Source: an uncultured Bacteroides sp. (lineage in GTDB: Bacteria; Bacteroidota; Bacteroidia; Bacteroidales; Bacteroidaceae). From it: a stretch of DNA of 35,734 nt. The position numbers and the translations under genes were made by a program. The stretch is from positions 28,190 through 63,923 of the forward strand of contig NZ_CAJTSC010000012.1 of NCBI RefSeq assembly GCF_910578895.1, written 5' to 3'. Each line of letters begins with the position of its first letter. Positions within the stretch are counted from its first letter, which is position 1. The notes below the pieces were generated by a model. That model was not told where the DNA came from and did not search any database. It saw only the letters and a program-made list of their open reading frames with translations. Positions 7,477 to 17,192 of the stretch are shown in pieces.

Positions 7477-8643
7477 ATGAAAAAGATTTTACTGTTAGGT
7501 TCCGGTGAATTGGGTAAGGAATTTGTGATTTCCGCCCAACGAAAGGGGCAATATGTTATTGCCTGTGATTCTTATGCCGGAGCGCCCGCCATGCAGGTGG
7601 CAGACGAATGCGAAGTGTTCAGCATGTTGGATGGTGACGCATTGGAATGCGTAGTGCGTAAACACCAACCGGATATTATTGTACCGGAAATAGAGGCTAT
7701 CCGTACGGAACGTTTGTACGAATTCGAGAAAGAGGGAATTCAGGTTGTACCCAGTGCACGTGCGGTGAATTTTACAATGAACCGTAAGGCTATTCGTGAC
7801 CTTGCCGCTAAGGAATTGGGGCTGAAGACCGCCCGATATTTCTATGCCAAGTCTTTGGACGAACTGAAAGCCGCTGCCGAAAAGATAGGTTTTCCCTGTG
7901 TGGTAAAACCTTTGATGTCTTCTTCCGGTAAAGGGCAATCGCTCGTAAAGAGTGCCGGTGAGTTGGAACATGCGTGGGAGTACGGTTGCAGTGGTAGCCG
8001 GGGCGACATCAAGGAACTTATTATCGAGGAGTTCATCAAATTCGACAGTGAAATTACCTTGTTGACCGTTACCCAAAAGAATGGTCCTACGCTGTTCTGT
8101 CCGCCTATCGGACACGTGCAGAAAGGGGGAGACTATCGCGAGAGTTTCCAGCCTGCCCATATAGATCCCGCCCATTTGAAAGAAGCGCAGGATATGGCAG
8201 AGAAGGTGACCCGTGCTCTGACCGGTGCCGGTTTGTGGGGAGTGGAATTCTTCCTGAGCCATGAGAACGGTGTTTATTTCTCAGAACTCTCTCCGCGTCC
8301 GCACGATACGGGCATGGTGACATTGGCAGGAACGCAAAATCTGAATGAATTCGAATTGCATTGCCGTGCCGTGCTCGGTTTGCCTATTCCTAATATTAAG
8401 CAAGAACGGATAGGTGCAAGCGCTGTTGTTCTTTCATCTATCAGCAGCCAGGAACGTCCGAATTATCGCGGTATGGAAGAAGTGACCAAAGAGGAGGATA
8501 CCTACTTACGCATTTTCGGCAAACCTACTACGCGCGTCAACCGCCGTATGGGCGTAGTGTTGTGCTACGCACCGTTGGATAGCGACCTTGATGCGTTGCG
8601 CGACAAGACAAAACGGATTGCTGAAAAAGTGGAAGTGTACTAA
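7477..8643 (+). CDS. purT: Formate-dependent phosphoribosylglycinamide formyltransferase
   Basis: PurT uses formate and ATP to formylate GAR to FGAR in cytoplasmic purine synthesis, an alternative to folate-dependent PurN. The 388-residue product matches the family length (about 390). It opens with a Rossmann-like start, ILLLGSGELGKEF (4-16), then an ATP-grasp domain: PCVVKPLMSSSGKGQS (about 140-155) is the ATP-binding loop, GLWGVEFFLS (about 255-264) and FSELSPRPHDTGMVTL (about 271-286) carry the metal-binding Glu and substrate-binding residues. The start at 7477 is preferred over the in-frame ATG at 7396 because the latter lies in the GTTAAC array upstream of the promoter box. The type I R-M operon begins 48 bases after its stop. 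Confidence 0.97.
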   Translation: MKKILLLGSGELGKEFVISAQRKGQYVIACDSYAGAPAMQVADECEVFSMLDGDALECVVRKHQPDIIVPEIEAIRTERLYEFEKEGIQVVPSARAVNFTMNRKAIRDLAAKELGLKTARYFYAKSLDELKAAAEKIGFPCVVKPLMSSSGKGQSLVKSAGELEHAWEYGCSGSRGDIKELIIEEFIKFDSEITLLTVTQKNGPTLFCPPIGHVQKGGDYRESFQPAHIDPAHLKEAQDMAEKVTRALTGAGLWGVEFFLSHENGVYFSELSPRPHDTGMVTLAGTQNLNEFELHCRAVLGLPIPNIKQERIGASAVVLSSISSQERPNYRGMEEVTKEEDTYLRIFGKPTTRVNRRMGVVLCYAPLDSDLDALRDKTKRIAEKVEVY

Positions 8644-8691
8644 GCATTGATAAAGTATGAGGTGGGGTTAAAGTATAAGATATAATTTCGT

Positions 8692-10731
8692 ATGCTAACA
8701 GAAAACGATATACATACCGAACCAATGCGTGACATCATGCACTACGAAAGTGACATTTGGGCGGTGGCCGACCTGTTGCTGGCTGCCAGCATCAAGCGTA
8801 GCGACTTCCCAGCCTACATGATGCCGTTCTTTGCATTGGTGATGCTCGAAGGACGCATGAGGAATGCCGTGCAGCGGGTGATGGACAAGGAGGGCACCAA
8901 CCCGAAAGATAACTCCGAGGAGTTCAAAGAGGCGTTCCTCGACGAGAAGTGCGGCTACAACGAATATATCGTCATGCAAGACAAGACGCTTGCCGCCATT
9001 ACCATGAATGATGCTACTTTTGATGGAGATTTCGCTCACTATCTCTCTGCTTTCGACAGTGAGTTGAAGGTGCTTTTGGGCATTAATATCGAGCGCGGCA
9101 CACAACGGTATCTCAACATGGACGGCATAGTGACAGAACTGCGGAAGAAAGGTATCCTCTTCAGTGTGGCACAGGCATGGGCAAAGGTAGACCTCTCCGC
9201 CTACGACAACTCTGCCATCACTACCTTGGAGGAACATATCAAGCGCAAGTGGGCCGACCTCTCTGCATCCACTGCAGGAGAGCAATATACTCCTGATGAC
9301 ATTATCTCGCTGATTGCCGACATCGTGTCATCGAAGGTCAGCAAGCCCAAGGAGCAGTGGTTGCATGTCTATGACCCCACGTGTGGCGGTGCCAACCTGC
9401 TCTTCGGTGTGGCAGACAAGTTGGTAACGAATGCCGGATATAAGCGTGTGGCTACCTACGGTTCGGAGTACAACGATGCACTCTATGCCCTTGCTGCCAT
9501 TGAGTCACGCTTCCGCAAGCAATCCAAAATTCATTATGGCAATACGCTCACCACCGTTCCGTTCCCCAACAACGAGTTTGATGTCATTGTAGCGAATCCT
9601 CCCTACGGCACCAAGTGGACGGGCTATGAAAAGGAGGTGAAGAAAGACGAACAGGGGCAGTTTCCTGCAGGCTATCCCAGTACAAGCGACGGACAGTTGC
9701 TTTTCATGCAGCACATTCTTTGGAAACTCGCCGACACGGGCATTGCCGTAGAGGTACACAATGGTTCTACGCTGTTTTCGGGCGATGCAGGTGGGGGCGA
9801 GAGCAACATCCGCAAGTACATCTTCGACCATGACTGGGTGGAAGCCATTATACAGATGCCTCAGAACGAGTTTTTCAATACGGGCATCTACACCTATTTG
9901 TGGGTGATGAACAAAAATAAGCACCAAGATCCTATGCGTAGGGGGAAAGTGGCGCTCATTGATGGTAGCGGACTTTGGCAGTTGCTGAAGAAAGCGAAGG
10001 GTGACAAGCGTAGGGAAATACCCAAAGAGGGGCGTCGGAAGATTGTCGATGCACTTATAGCCTTTGAGCCTTCAGCCATCTGCAAGATTTACGACCGTGA
10101 GTATTTCTACTATAACAAGCAATCTCTTATGCTCACCGAAGTGTCTGAGCAGGGGCGTTATGTGGAGCAGACGGTGTGCCCGGACGGTAAAGCCTTTGTC
10201 ATCAAGTATCCTGTGTCGTTGAGGGTGGGGGAAGACGAATATACGGACATCACGCAGTTGTCTGCCGATGATGTCAGGCAGATAGCCAAGCGCATTACCG
10301 AGGAACGCCTATCGCTCCCGCTCTCTATCACTACTGAAGAGGGTAACATGTATGCTTTCAATCCAGATGAGCGTACCATCATCCATACAGACTGTCAAGG
10401 CAATACCCGTGACCTTGGATGTGGCACATTCTCCTTCAAGGCTGCCATCAACAAAAAGAGTGACATGGTTTATAAGATTGCCATAGAACCATATCTTGTG
10501 AGCGATTACGAAATCATCCCCCATCATTTCGATGAAGAAGAAAACAACCATGAGATACAGGCTTTCATAGATAAGTATGTGTTCAAACCTTTCGTGTTGA
10601 CAACTAACAAGGTGGGCGTGGAACTAAACTTTAACAAGGAGTTCTATGTGGTTGAGGAGATTGGTAGCGTTGAGGAGATACTGGCAGAAATCAAGGAATT
10701 GGATGAAGCATTGAAAGGAATTGAGTTATGA
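8692..10731 (+). CDS. hsdM: Type I restriction-modification DNA methyltransferase subunit
   Basis: HsdM transfers methyl groups from S-adenosylmethionine to adenine N6 at the site chosen by HsdS and forms part of the HsdM-HsdS and HsdR-HsdM-HsdS complexes. The 679-residue protein has an N-terminal helical HsdM-like region (about 1-190), an AdoMet-binding motif I DPTCGGANLL (about 227-236) and the catalytic NPPYGTKW (about 301-308), which replaces adenine's position in the active site. Later segments LLFMQH and IIQMPQNEFFNTGI are typical of the family. It is longer than classical HsdM (about 500), with an extra C-terminal region after about 480. Its stop overlaps the hsdS start as ATGA (10728-10731). 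No clear promoter was found in the 48-base gap after purT. Confidence 0.95.
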   Translation: MLTENDIHTEPMRDIMHYESDIWAVADLLLAASIKRSDFPAYMMPFFALVMLEGRMRNAVQRVMDKEGTNPKDNSEEFKEAFLDEKCGYNEYIVMQDKTLAAITMNDATFDGDFAHYLSAFDSELKVLLGINIERGTQRYLNMDGIVTELRKKGILFSVAQAWAKVDLSAYDNSAITTLEEHIKRKWADLSASTAGEQYTPDDIISLIADIVSSKVSKPKEQWLHVYDPTCGGANLLFGVADKLVTNAGYKRVATYGSEYNDALYALAAIESRFRKQSKIHYGNTLTTVPFPNNEFDVIVANPPYGTKWTGYEKEVKKDEQGQFPAGYPSTSDGQLLFMQHILWKLADTGIAVEVHNGSTLFSGDAGGGESNIRKYIFDHDWVEAIIQMPQNEFFNTGIYTYLWVMNKNKHQDPMRRGKVALIDGSGLWQLLKKAKGDKRREIPKEGRRKIVDALIAFEPSAICKIYDREYFYYNKQSLMLTEVSEQGRYVEQTVCPDGKAFVIKYPVSLRVGEDEYTDITQLSADDVRQIAKRITEERLSLPLSITTEEGNMYAFNPDERTIIHTDCQGNTRDLGCGTFSFKAAINKKSDMVYKIAIEPYLVSDYEIIPHHFDEEENNHEIQAFIDKYVFKPFVLTTNKVGVELNFNKEFYVVEEIGSVEEILAEIKELDEALKGIEL

Positions 10732-11936
10732 GGATGAGAATCAAAGATTTCACAACCAAGGTTGGTAGTGGCATTACTCCACGTGGAGGAGCTGAAGTTT
10801 ACCAATCAGAAGGTATTCCTTTGTTTCGTAGCCAAAATATTACGAATGAAGGGCTGCTGCTCCATGATATTGCCTATATATCGGAAGAAATCCATAAGTC
10901 AATGTCCTCAACTCGATTAAAACCAAACGATGTGTTGCTAAATATTACAGGAGCTTCTATTGGCAGATGTTATTATCTGCCGAATGATTTTACTGAGGGA
11001 AATGTCAATCAGCATGTTTGCATTATTCGTTCGACATCAAAAGTCCTTTCACTATACCTATATTATTGTCTTGTTTCTGATTTGGGGCAACAAAAGATAT
11101 ACCTTACCCAAACAGGAGCAAATAGAGAGGGATTGACAAAAGAAGATATTTCCAATTTTGAGTTTGACATTCCTTCCTTTGAAGAGCAAGGCAGGATAGT
11201 CTCTTATTTGAACGACAAGGTGGGTAAGATAGATGATCGTGTCTCTTTGTTGTCGAAGAAGCGCGATGCTTATTTGAAATTAAAGAAGGCTCTTATCAGC
11301 CGTGTCGTTACCAAAGGACTTAACCCAAATGCCAGGTTCAAGCCCTCTGGTGTGGATTGGATTGGAGAGATTCCTGAGGGATGGGAATTGAAGAGGATTA
11401 AGGATGTTGTAGAATTGGTTAATGAAAAGACCAATGATACTTCTCTGCCTTATATTGCCTTAGAAAATATTGAAAGTTGGACTGCTCGTTATATTCCTTC
11501 AGATTCTACCACAGAAGGAACAAATAGCATATTTCATTCAGGAGATGTGTTATTTGGGAAATTGAGGCCATATTTGGCTAAGGGCTATCTTCCCAAAAAC
11601 GATGGAATATGTTCTACAGAGTTCTTTGTTCTCCGTCCTTATAGGGATGTGCATAACAAATATATTTTGTATTTTATCTTATCCCATCAAGTCATTGATT
11701 ATTTGAAGAATCAAGTAGCAGGAGTAAAGATGCCACGAACAAATTGGGATTCTTTTGCAAATTTGACAATTCCTCTCCCACATTCTGAAGAGCAGCAATC
11801 CATAGCCTCCTACCTTGATGAGAAATGTAGTGAGATAGATGCTAACATTACCAATCTGGAAAAGCAGATAGAGAAATACAAGGAACTGAAACGGGCCTTG
11901 ATAAGTGAGGTGGTGACAGGCAAGCGAACGGTGTAA
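10728..11936 (+). CDS. hsdS: Type I restriction-modification specificity subunit
   Basis: HsdS recognises the bipartite DNA target. The 402-residue protein has two target-recognition domains (about 1-150 and 205-355), each followed by a conserved helical spacer: EEQGRIVSYLNDKVGKID...LKKALISRVVTKG (about 158-206) and EEQQSIASYLDEKCSEID...LKRALISEVVTGK (about 357-400). The two spacers are clearly repeats of each other, as in complete two-TRD subunits. GVDWIGEIPEGWELKRI opens the second half in the usual way. The gene looks AT-richer than hsdM and hsdR, consistent with TRD exchange. No second or partial hsdS copy and no invertase gene is nearby, so local phase variation by inversion is not supported. 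Confidence 0.95.
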   Translation: MRMRIKDFTTKVGSGITPRGGAEVYQSEGIPLFRSQNITNEGLLLHDIAYISEEIHKSMSSTRLKPNDVLLNITGASIGRCYYLPNDFTEGNVNQHVCIIRSTSKVLSLYLYYCLVSDLGQQKIYLTQTGANREGLTKEDISNFEFDIPSFEEQGRIVSYLNDKVGKIDDRVSLLSKKRDAYLKLKKALISRVVTKGLNPNARFKPSGVDWIGEIPEGWELKRIKDVVELVNEKTNDTSLPYIALENIESWTARYIPSDSTTEGTNSIFHSGDVLFGKLRPYLAKGYLPKNDGICSTEFFVLRPYRDVHNKYILYFILSHQVIDYLKNQVAGVKMPRTNWDSFANLTIPLPHSEEQQSIASYLDEKCSEIDANITNLEKQIEKYKELKRALISEVVTGKRTV

Positions 11937-11974
11937 CTTGGTGCAGAAATATAAAAAGTCATAATCAGAGCGAT

Positions 11975-14900
11975 ATGAATGAAAGAAAGATACAGCGCGA
12001 CTACGTGATGGAATTTATCTCCCGGCGTGAGGAGGATGGCGGATTGGGCTATAGAACTGTAAGTCCCAACATCGTGAGCAACGAACTGATTATCCCATCA
12101 GTGCTGGGCGAATTTGTACGCACCAATGAGCCAAAGGCATGGGAACGGCTGCTCCGTAGGTATGATGGCGACGAGCGGAAGTTGGAGGCGGCATTGAAAG
12201 ATGCTGTCTATCGGCGTATGCTGACCTTCGCTAACGTGGCTGTCTTTTTGAACAAGAACAAGACCATAACCTTTGAAGATGAGATAATCCCCTTGCTTCA
12301 CCTTTCCGGCTCCGAACTGATGGAGGATAGGGAGTTTGAAAGGAATATCTTTTGTGCCGTGGAGGAAAGTGAACATTGTTTCGACCTGAACGGCGAGAAA
12401 GTGAGCGGTACGGTGCGCCCCGACATCACCTTCTTCGTAAACGGCATATACTTTGGCTATATGGAATTGAAGACTGTGTCGATGGGACAGAGTGCCGAAG
12501 AGCACGGACGTAGGAAAGTAACCAAAGACTATCTGTCTGCAATACAGTCCATCTGCCAAAAAGAGAAGGAGGGGACAAAATACGTTGATGCGGAACGCAG
12601 AGAGTTGCTTGCCCTCTTCCAGAAAGCCATTCACCTCATCGCCACCGACTGTAACCAGACCTTTGTGATGCGCAACATAGCGCAGTTTGAGGATATGGCT
12701 ATCACCAACTTTCGTGAGGACGTGCCCAAGAACATGGATACCCTGCAGGCGGAAATGAACAAGGTGTTCAAGAACTATCCCGTCTCTTCGCCCTTGTTCA
12801 CAGGCAAAGCAGCCTTTGAGGAGGTGGCACGTGCACTCTATGACAAACGAATGGTGGAGAAGGAAATACGCTATTTCAACTTCCTAGAGTATAAATACAA
12901 GAAACTGAAGCATGGTAAGAAGGTGCGTGTGAGCAACAGTGGAAAGCTCATTTGTCCACGCCCCAAACAGAAGTTCGGATGCGACAAGATTATGGGGCGC
13001 ATCAAGGAGATGCTCGACCATGAGCATGAGCCGGACTATTATATGAACCAGTTGCGCCGTGACATGCTTGTCGTGGGGGTGCCGCAGGATAAATTGGAGG
13101 AAATCATACGTAAGCGACAGCAATTCTACAACAACAAGTTTGTCTATTCGCTACTGATGCAGTATGCTGCGGGTTTCGGCAAGAGCAACATCATCGGATG
13201 GACTGCCCTGCAACTGAAGGACTACCGCTACGAAGGACGTTTTGCTTATGACAAGGTGCTGATGGTTGTGGATCGTGTGCAACTGCGCAACCAGCTCGAT
13301 ACTACCATGATGAACATGAATATCGACAACAACATGTTTGTGGAAGCCCACAACAGTAAGACTTTTATCAATGCACTGAGCGACAAACGACGCATCATCG
13401 TGGTGAATATCCAGAAGTTTCTTGACTTGCAGCATGCTATCAATGAGGCAGGGGCGAAATTGAAGAAGATGCGGGTGGCGTTTCTTATCGATGAAATCCA
13501 TCGCAGCAACTCAGGTGAGAACAACAAGGAAATGATTGATATTTTCTCCCGACTGCAAGAGACATTCAATGCCGGAGGAAAGAAACTGCAGAAGAAAAAC
13601 CTGCTCATTGGTTTCACTGCCACACCCAGTGAGGAAACACTCACCCGTTTCGGCGAATACCGCTGTGTACTTGACCCTCCCTTGTGGCAGCCCTTCGACC
13701 ATTATTCCATGCAGGAAGCTATAGCCGACGGTTATATCCACGACCCTACGGAACACATCTTTCCTTACGCTGTGCCCATTGACTTTGTACTCCCTTCGGA
13801 ATTGGAGGACAAGGATTTGAATGACGAGGTAATTATCCGTGAAAATAAGGCGAAGGTTTATGCCTTTGAGCCTCGTATCAGGAAGATAGCGGAGTTTGTG
13901 GTTGACCGTCTGCTCAACCTTGTCTATCTGAAAATCAAGGGAGAGGGAAAGGCAATGCTGGCGGTATCGTCCATACCCAATGCCATCACCTATCTGAACA
14001 TCATCAAGAAGCTTTACAACGAGAAATGTCAGCAGCCGCAATATGCCAAATATGCCGATGCTCCTATAGTCATAGTCTATAGCGATAGCCAGGGACAGCC
14101 CTCCTGTTCCACGCTCAACAAAGGTTTGTCGGAAGAGAAGGTAGTGGACAATTTCAAGCAAAATAAGAACGGACTGATTATTGTGGTCGATAAACTGCAG
14201 ACGGGTTTTGACGAGCCGAAGCTACATACGCTCTTCTTAGACAAGGAAATTAGGGACATCAATGCCATACAGACCATCAGCCGTGTGAACCGCACCTGTA
14301 AATACAAGACAGAGTGCCACGTGATAGACTGTTCGTGGCACAACGTAAACCAAGCCAATATAAAGACGGCATTTAAGAAATTCTGTGGCATGACCTGTTC
14401 ACGTTTCAACCCCGAGCAGAAAGCCAAGGATGTGGCGAAGATGTATAAGGAGCTACTTGCTTCCAAACCTCACGTGGATTGGTTTGGCAGATTTCAGAAA
14501 GAGCGGGAGAATGTAGCTTTTGTGCTTGAAATGGAGAACTGGATGCGGCAATGGGTGAAGGAGTGTTTCAAGAATGAGGAGATTGCTATCAGGCACAACG
14601 AAGAAAATGAGCTGAAACCAACAGACCCAGGTTATATGCCCGAAGTAAATTCTGCCCGCGACCTGCGTCATCTCTTTGGTTCCTATCATTCTTCGATACA
14701 GTCGCTGAGAGACATCTATGTCATCGCCTCGAAATACTACGACCAAACGTTCCTTGACTTTTGGCTAATCTACTGCCGTATCTATCGTGATGCCGTCAAG
14801 AAATCGGGAGACGAAGGGTATGAATATGTGGTAGAAGACAGCGATGAACTGCCCGGCTTTACGCTCGTGGAAGACGATGGTGAGGATGAAGGAGGAAAGT

Positions 14901-16093
14901 TAGGCGGTAGAAGAGACGGAAACAGTAAACCGAAACGCCCCAAGACCATCAGCATAGCCCTTATTTTGGAGATTATCAGGAAACTGAACCTTCAGGAAGC
15001 CTTGTCGGCACAGGCTGCACAGCTATGGCTGAAAGAGGTGGGGCTGATGTTCCAACAGCTCAATCTGAACGGCGACCTTTGCGCCACCATTACCGACAGC
15101 AACTTTGCCGATGAGGAGAAGATGGAAGCCTACAGAAAGGAGCAGAATAAATATGTGCGCACCCATCTGAGACCAGAGATACGCCCCGACCTCCTGCAGC
15201 TCGACCGCTTCAAGCAGATGCTCAAGGATAATATGGAACATCTGTATGCTATCTTCGTGTCATCGTTGAATAACAAGAAGCACCAGGAAGCAGATTTCGA
15301 CTACGACACTACACGTGCTGCCAACGGTACAGCAGTACCCATACCGCAAAGTATGGACGACATCATCACTATGGTGCGCAACATGTATCGTCCGAAGTAT
15401 GACCAGCGGGTATTGAAACAGACCATTATAGAACAATATACCGACCATTTTGCCGATGTGGCTCACTCCATGAGAAGTATGAAGGAGACGGTAGATAACC
15501 TCTTCATGGTACTCGACCTCCCCGCTGTGGAGTCGCTTGATGGTATGGGGATGGTAGTGAAGGAGTCGCTCAACATGGTATTGCGCTCGTCCGCCATGGA
15601 AACCATTGAGAAGCGTATACACCTCGACCAGTTGCTCATCAAGTACGAGTCGTTTCTGAAGAAACTCTATTTGCTCTGCAATGACAGGGAACTAAGAGGA
15701 AGAACTCCCGAAGCATCAGCCACCTTAACAGATGCTATCTTTGCCATTCCTTCGCTGAAGCGATTGAGGAGGAGCGGAAATCCTGCTCTTCAGGAGTTTG
15801 ACACCAAACTCACCTTGCTACGCCAGATGAGAAACGATGAGGCGCATGGTGCACTCAATGTCAGCGAACAGGATATAGATACTGCTCTGCAAATAGTGGT
15901 GGATATGTATTTGTATGCCACCGGTACTAATATTACCGAATTGGAGGTAGCTGGTCACTATCCTGCATTCGAACAGACAGATGAAGATATTTCCTGCGAA
16001 AAATCTGTGAACACTGCTCCAAAACCCTATTTGGAAATAAGACAACAAGAGTATGGCTGCGTGGCGGAACCTGATGAAATGATCAAGAGATGA
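11975..16093 (+). CDS. hsdR: Type I restriction endonuclease subunit R with C-terminal HEPN-like domain
   Basis: HsdR is the translocase and nuclease of the R-M complex. The nuclease motif is visible as RPD (148-150) followed by MELK (163-166), a PD-ExK pattern. The superfamily 2 motor follows: Walker A-like AAGFGKSN (about 396-403), LIDEIHR (about 503-509, motif II), GFTATPS (about 547-553, motif III), TGFDEPKLHTLFLDK (about 744-758, motif V) and ISRVNRT (about 769-775, motif VI). At 1372 residues it is about 300 longer than common HsdR proteins. An acidic, Gly-rich linker (about 950-990) precedes an extended helical region, and near 1285 the sequence RQMRNDEAHG fits the HEPN pattern R-N-x3-H. 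It starts 38 bases after hsdS. Confidence 0.94.
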   Translation: MNERKIQRDYVMEFISRREEDGGLGYRTVSPNIVSNELIIPSVLGEFVRTNEPKAWERLLRRYDGDERKLEAALKDAVYRRMLTFANVAVFLNKNKTITFEDEIIPLLHLSGSELMEDREFERNIFCAVEESEHCFDLNGEKVSGTVRPDITFFVNGIYFGYMELKTVSMGQSAEEHGRRKVTKDYLSAIQSICQKEKEGTKYVDAERRELLALFQKAIHLIATDCNQTFVMRNIAQFEDMAITNFREDVPKNMDTLQAEMNKVFKNYPVSSPLFTGKAAFEEVARALYDKRMVEKEIRYFNFLEYKYKKLKHGKKVRVSNSGKLICPRPKQKFGCDKIMGRIKEMLDHEHEPDYYMNQLRRDMLVVGVPQDKLEEIIRKRQQFYNNKFVYSLLMQYAAGFGKSNIIGWTALQLKDYRYEGRFAYDKVLMVVDRVQLRNQLDTTMMNMNIDNNMFVEAHNSKTFINALSDKRRIIVVNIQKFLDLQHAINEAGAKLKKMRVAFLIDEIHRSNSGENNKEMIDIFSRLQETFNAGGKKLQKKNLLIGFTATPSEETLTRFGEYRCVLDPPLWQPFDHYSMQEAIADGYIHDPTEHIFPYAVPIDFVLPSELEDKDLNDEVIIRENKAKVYAFEPRIRKIAEFVVDRLLNLVYLKIKGEGKAMLAVSSIPNAITYLNIIKKLYNEKCQQPQYAKYADAPIVIVYSDSQGQPSCSTLNKGLSEEKVVDNFKQNKNGLIIVVDKLQTGFDEPKLHTLFLDKEIRDINAIQTISRVNRTCKYKTECHVIDCSWHNVNQANIKTAFKKFCGMTCSRFNPEQKAKDVAKMYKELLASKPHVDWFGRFQKERENVAFVLEMENWMRQWVKECFKNEEIAIRHNEENELKPTDPGYMPEVNSARDLRHLFGSYHSSIQSLRDIYVIASKYYDQTFLDFWLIYCRIYRDAVKKSGDEGYEYVVEDSDELPGFTLVEDDGEDEGGKLGGRRDGNSKPKRPKTISIALILEIIRKLNLQEALSAQAAQLWLKEVGLMFQQLNLNGDLCATITDSNFADEEKMEAYRKEQNKYVRTHLRPEIRPDLLQLDRFKQMLKDNMEHLYAIFVSSLNNKKHQEADFDYDTTRAANGTAVPIPQSMDDIITMVRNMYRPKYDQRVLKQTIIEQYTDHFADVAHSMRSMKETVDNLFMVLDLPAVESLDGMGMVVKESLNMVLRSSAMETIEKRIHLDQLLIKYESFLKKLYLLCNDRELRGRTPEASATLTDAIFAIPSLKRLRRSGNPALQEFDTKLTLLRQMRNDEAHGALNVSEQDIDTALQIVVDMYLYATGTNITELEVAGHYPAFEQTDEDISCEKSVNTAPKPYLEIRQQEYGCVAEPDEMIKR

Positions 16094-16104
16094 AAAAAGA
16101 TGTA

Positions 16105-16124
16105 AATGCCAGATTGGTGGCATT
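16105..16124 (+). terminator. Possible weak terminator after hsdR
   Basis: aatgcca and tggcatt form a 7-bp stem with a 6-base loop, 11 bases after the hsdR stop. The T-run (ctcttttt) starts about 12 bases later rather than immediately, so termination is only possible. The remaining stretch to ispE is AT-rich with no gene. Confidence 0.35.
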
Positions 16125-16203
16125 CCGTAAATATTCCTCTTTTTAATAAAATATTATTATTGTAGTATGGACAGGCAGTCAATAATAACATTTAAACAGG
16201 GTT

Positions 16204-17034
16204 CTAAACAGTCAGTTTTCCTTTATATACAAATGCTTTCCCGCCGAAGTCTATATCCGACAGTACGGCATCGGCAGCAAACAGTCCGTACACTGATGAA
16301 CCCGAACCGCTCATCGACGCATAGAGCGCACCTTGCCTGTACATTTCTTCTTTGATTTCGGAGATAGCGGGGAACTGGGGGAATACACTCTCCTCGAAGT
16401 CATTCACCATATGCTTTTTCCATTCTTCAACAGGTAGTTGTATCGTTTTCTTTAGCGATTGTTTCGGGCGGTGCGGCTTAATCTGTGCAAAGGCATCCCG
16501 TGTGGAGACGAAGATATCCGGTTTGACCAACCAAAGTTGATACCCTTTCAGCGATAGGGAGACGGGCGAGAACAGGTTGCCGATGCCTTCTGCGTACGTA
16601 GGGGCGTTCCGGATGAAGAAAGCACAATCGGCTCCCAGACGGGCGGCGTACTCTTCCAAGCTATCGGGACTCAGCCCCAGACGGAACTTCTCGTTCAGCA
16701 TCTTCAGCATAAATGCAGCATCTGCCGAACCACCGCCCAATCCTGCTCCCGAAGGGATATGCTTGAACAGATGAATATCTATAGGCGGCAAGTCGAACAA
16801 CTTGTCTAATAGCTTGTAAGCCTTTACCACTAAGTTGTTTTCCGCTTCTCCCGCTATTTCGATGCCTGCCTGGTGCAGGCAATATTTTCCGTCACCTTCA
16901 TTCAATAGGTTGATTTCCAGTGCGTCTTCCACAGGGATAGGGTAGAAGATAGTCTCCAAATTATGGTATCCGTCCGGGCGTTTCTCGGTAATGTTCAGCC
17001 CTAAGTTTATTTTTGCATTCGGAAAGGTAAGCAT
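16204..17034 (-). CDS. ispE: 4-diphosphocytidyl-2-C-methyl-D-erythritol kinase
   Basis: IspE phosphorylates CDP-methylerythritol at the 2-OH with ATP, the fourth step of the MEP route to isoprenoids. The 276-residue GHMP-family protein has the N-terminal signature PNAKINLGLNI (5-15), DGYHNLETIFYPI (21-33), the ATP-binding loop PSGAGLGGGSADAA (94-107) and a C-terminal SGSGSSVYGLF (about 245-255). Length matches the family (about 270-290). It is divergent from dnaB and faces the end of the R-M operon tail to tail. The ATG at 17034 places the AKINLGL motif at the standard position. Confidence 0.97.
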   Translation of the reverse strand: MLTFPNAKINLGLNITEKRPDGYHNLETIFYPIPVEDALEINLLNEGDGKYCLHQAGIEIAGEAENNLVVKAYKLLDKLFDLPPIDIHLFKHIPSGAGLGGGSADAAFMLKMLNEKFRLGLSPDSLEEYAARLGADCAFFIRNAPTYAEGIGNLFSPVSLSLKGYQLWLVKPDIFVSTRDAFAQIKPHRPKQSLKKTIQLPVEEWKKHMVNDFEESVFPQFPAISEIKEEMYRQGALYASMSGSGSSVYGLFAADAVLSDIDFGGKAFVYKGKLTV

Positions 17035-17086
17035 TTCGTAAATTGAGAATTAATGAATAAAAAGCGATTCGTGCCGGGCCTGTCTT

Positions 17087-17123
17087 GAGCCTTGTTCTGC
17101 TTAAGCAAGAATAGAACAGGCTC
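17087..17123. repeat. Inverted repeat in the ispE leader
   Basis: gagccttgttct (17087-17098) and agaacaggctc (17113-17123) pair with one bulged base, and the interior contains the palindrome tgcttaagca (17098-17107). It lies in the presumed ispE 5' leader. The aacaggctct arm matches the termini of the element at 241-414. Confidence 0.4.
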
Positions 17124-17141
17124 TTGACCGGACTCAGGAGA

Positions 17142-17149
17142 CAAAGTTA
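17142..17149 (-). promoter_or_regulatory. Possible ispE promoter -7 box
   Basis: Read on the minus strand the sequence is TAACTTTG, a TAnnTTTG match about 108 bases before the ispE ATG. The -33 position has only a weak TTTC-like sequence. Confidence 0.45.
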
Positions 17150-17192
17150 ATAAATTCTATTTATAGTAGATTGAAAACTTAACAACGTTTTA

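Noticed and set aside
10728..11936. Phase-variable hsdS by inversion
   Set aside because: Only one full hsdS is present; no partial copy, long inverted repeat or invertase gene is nearby.
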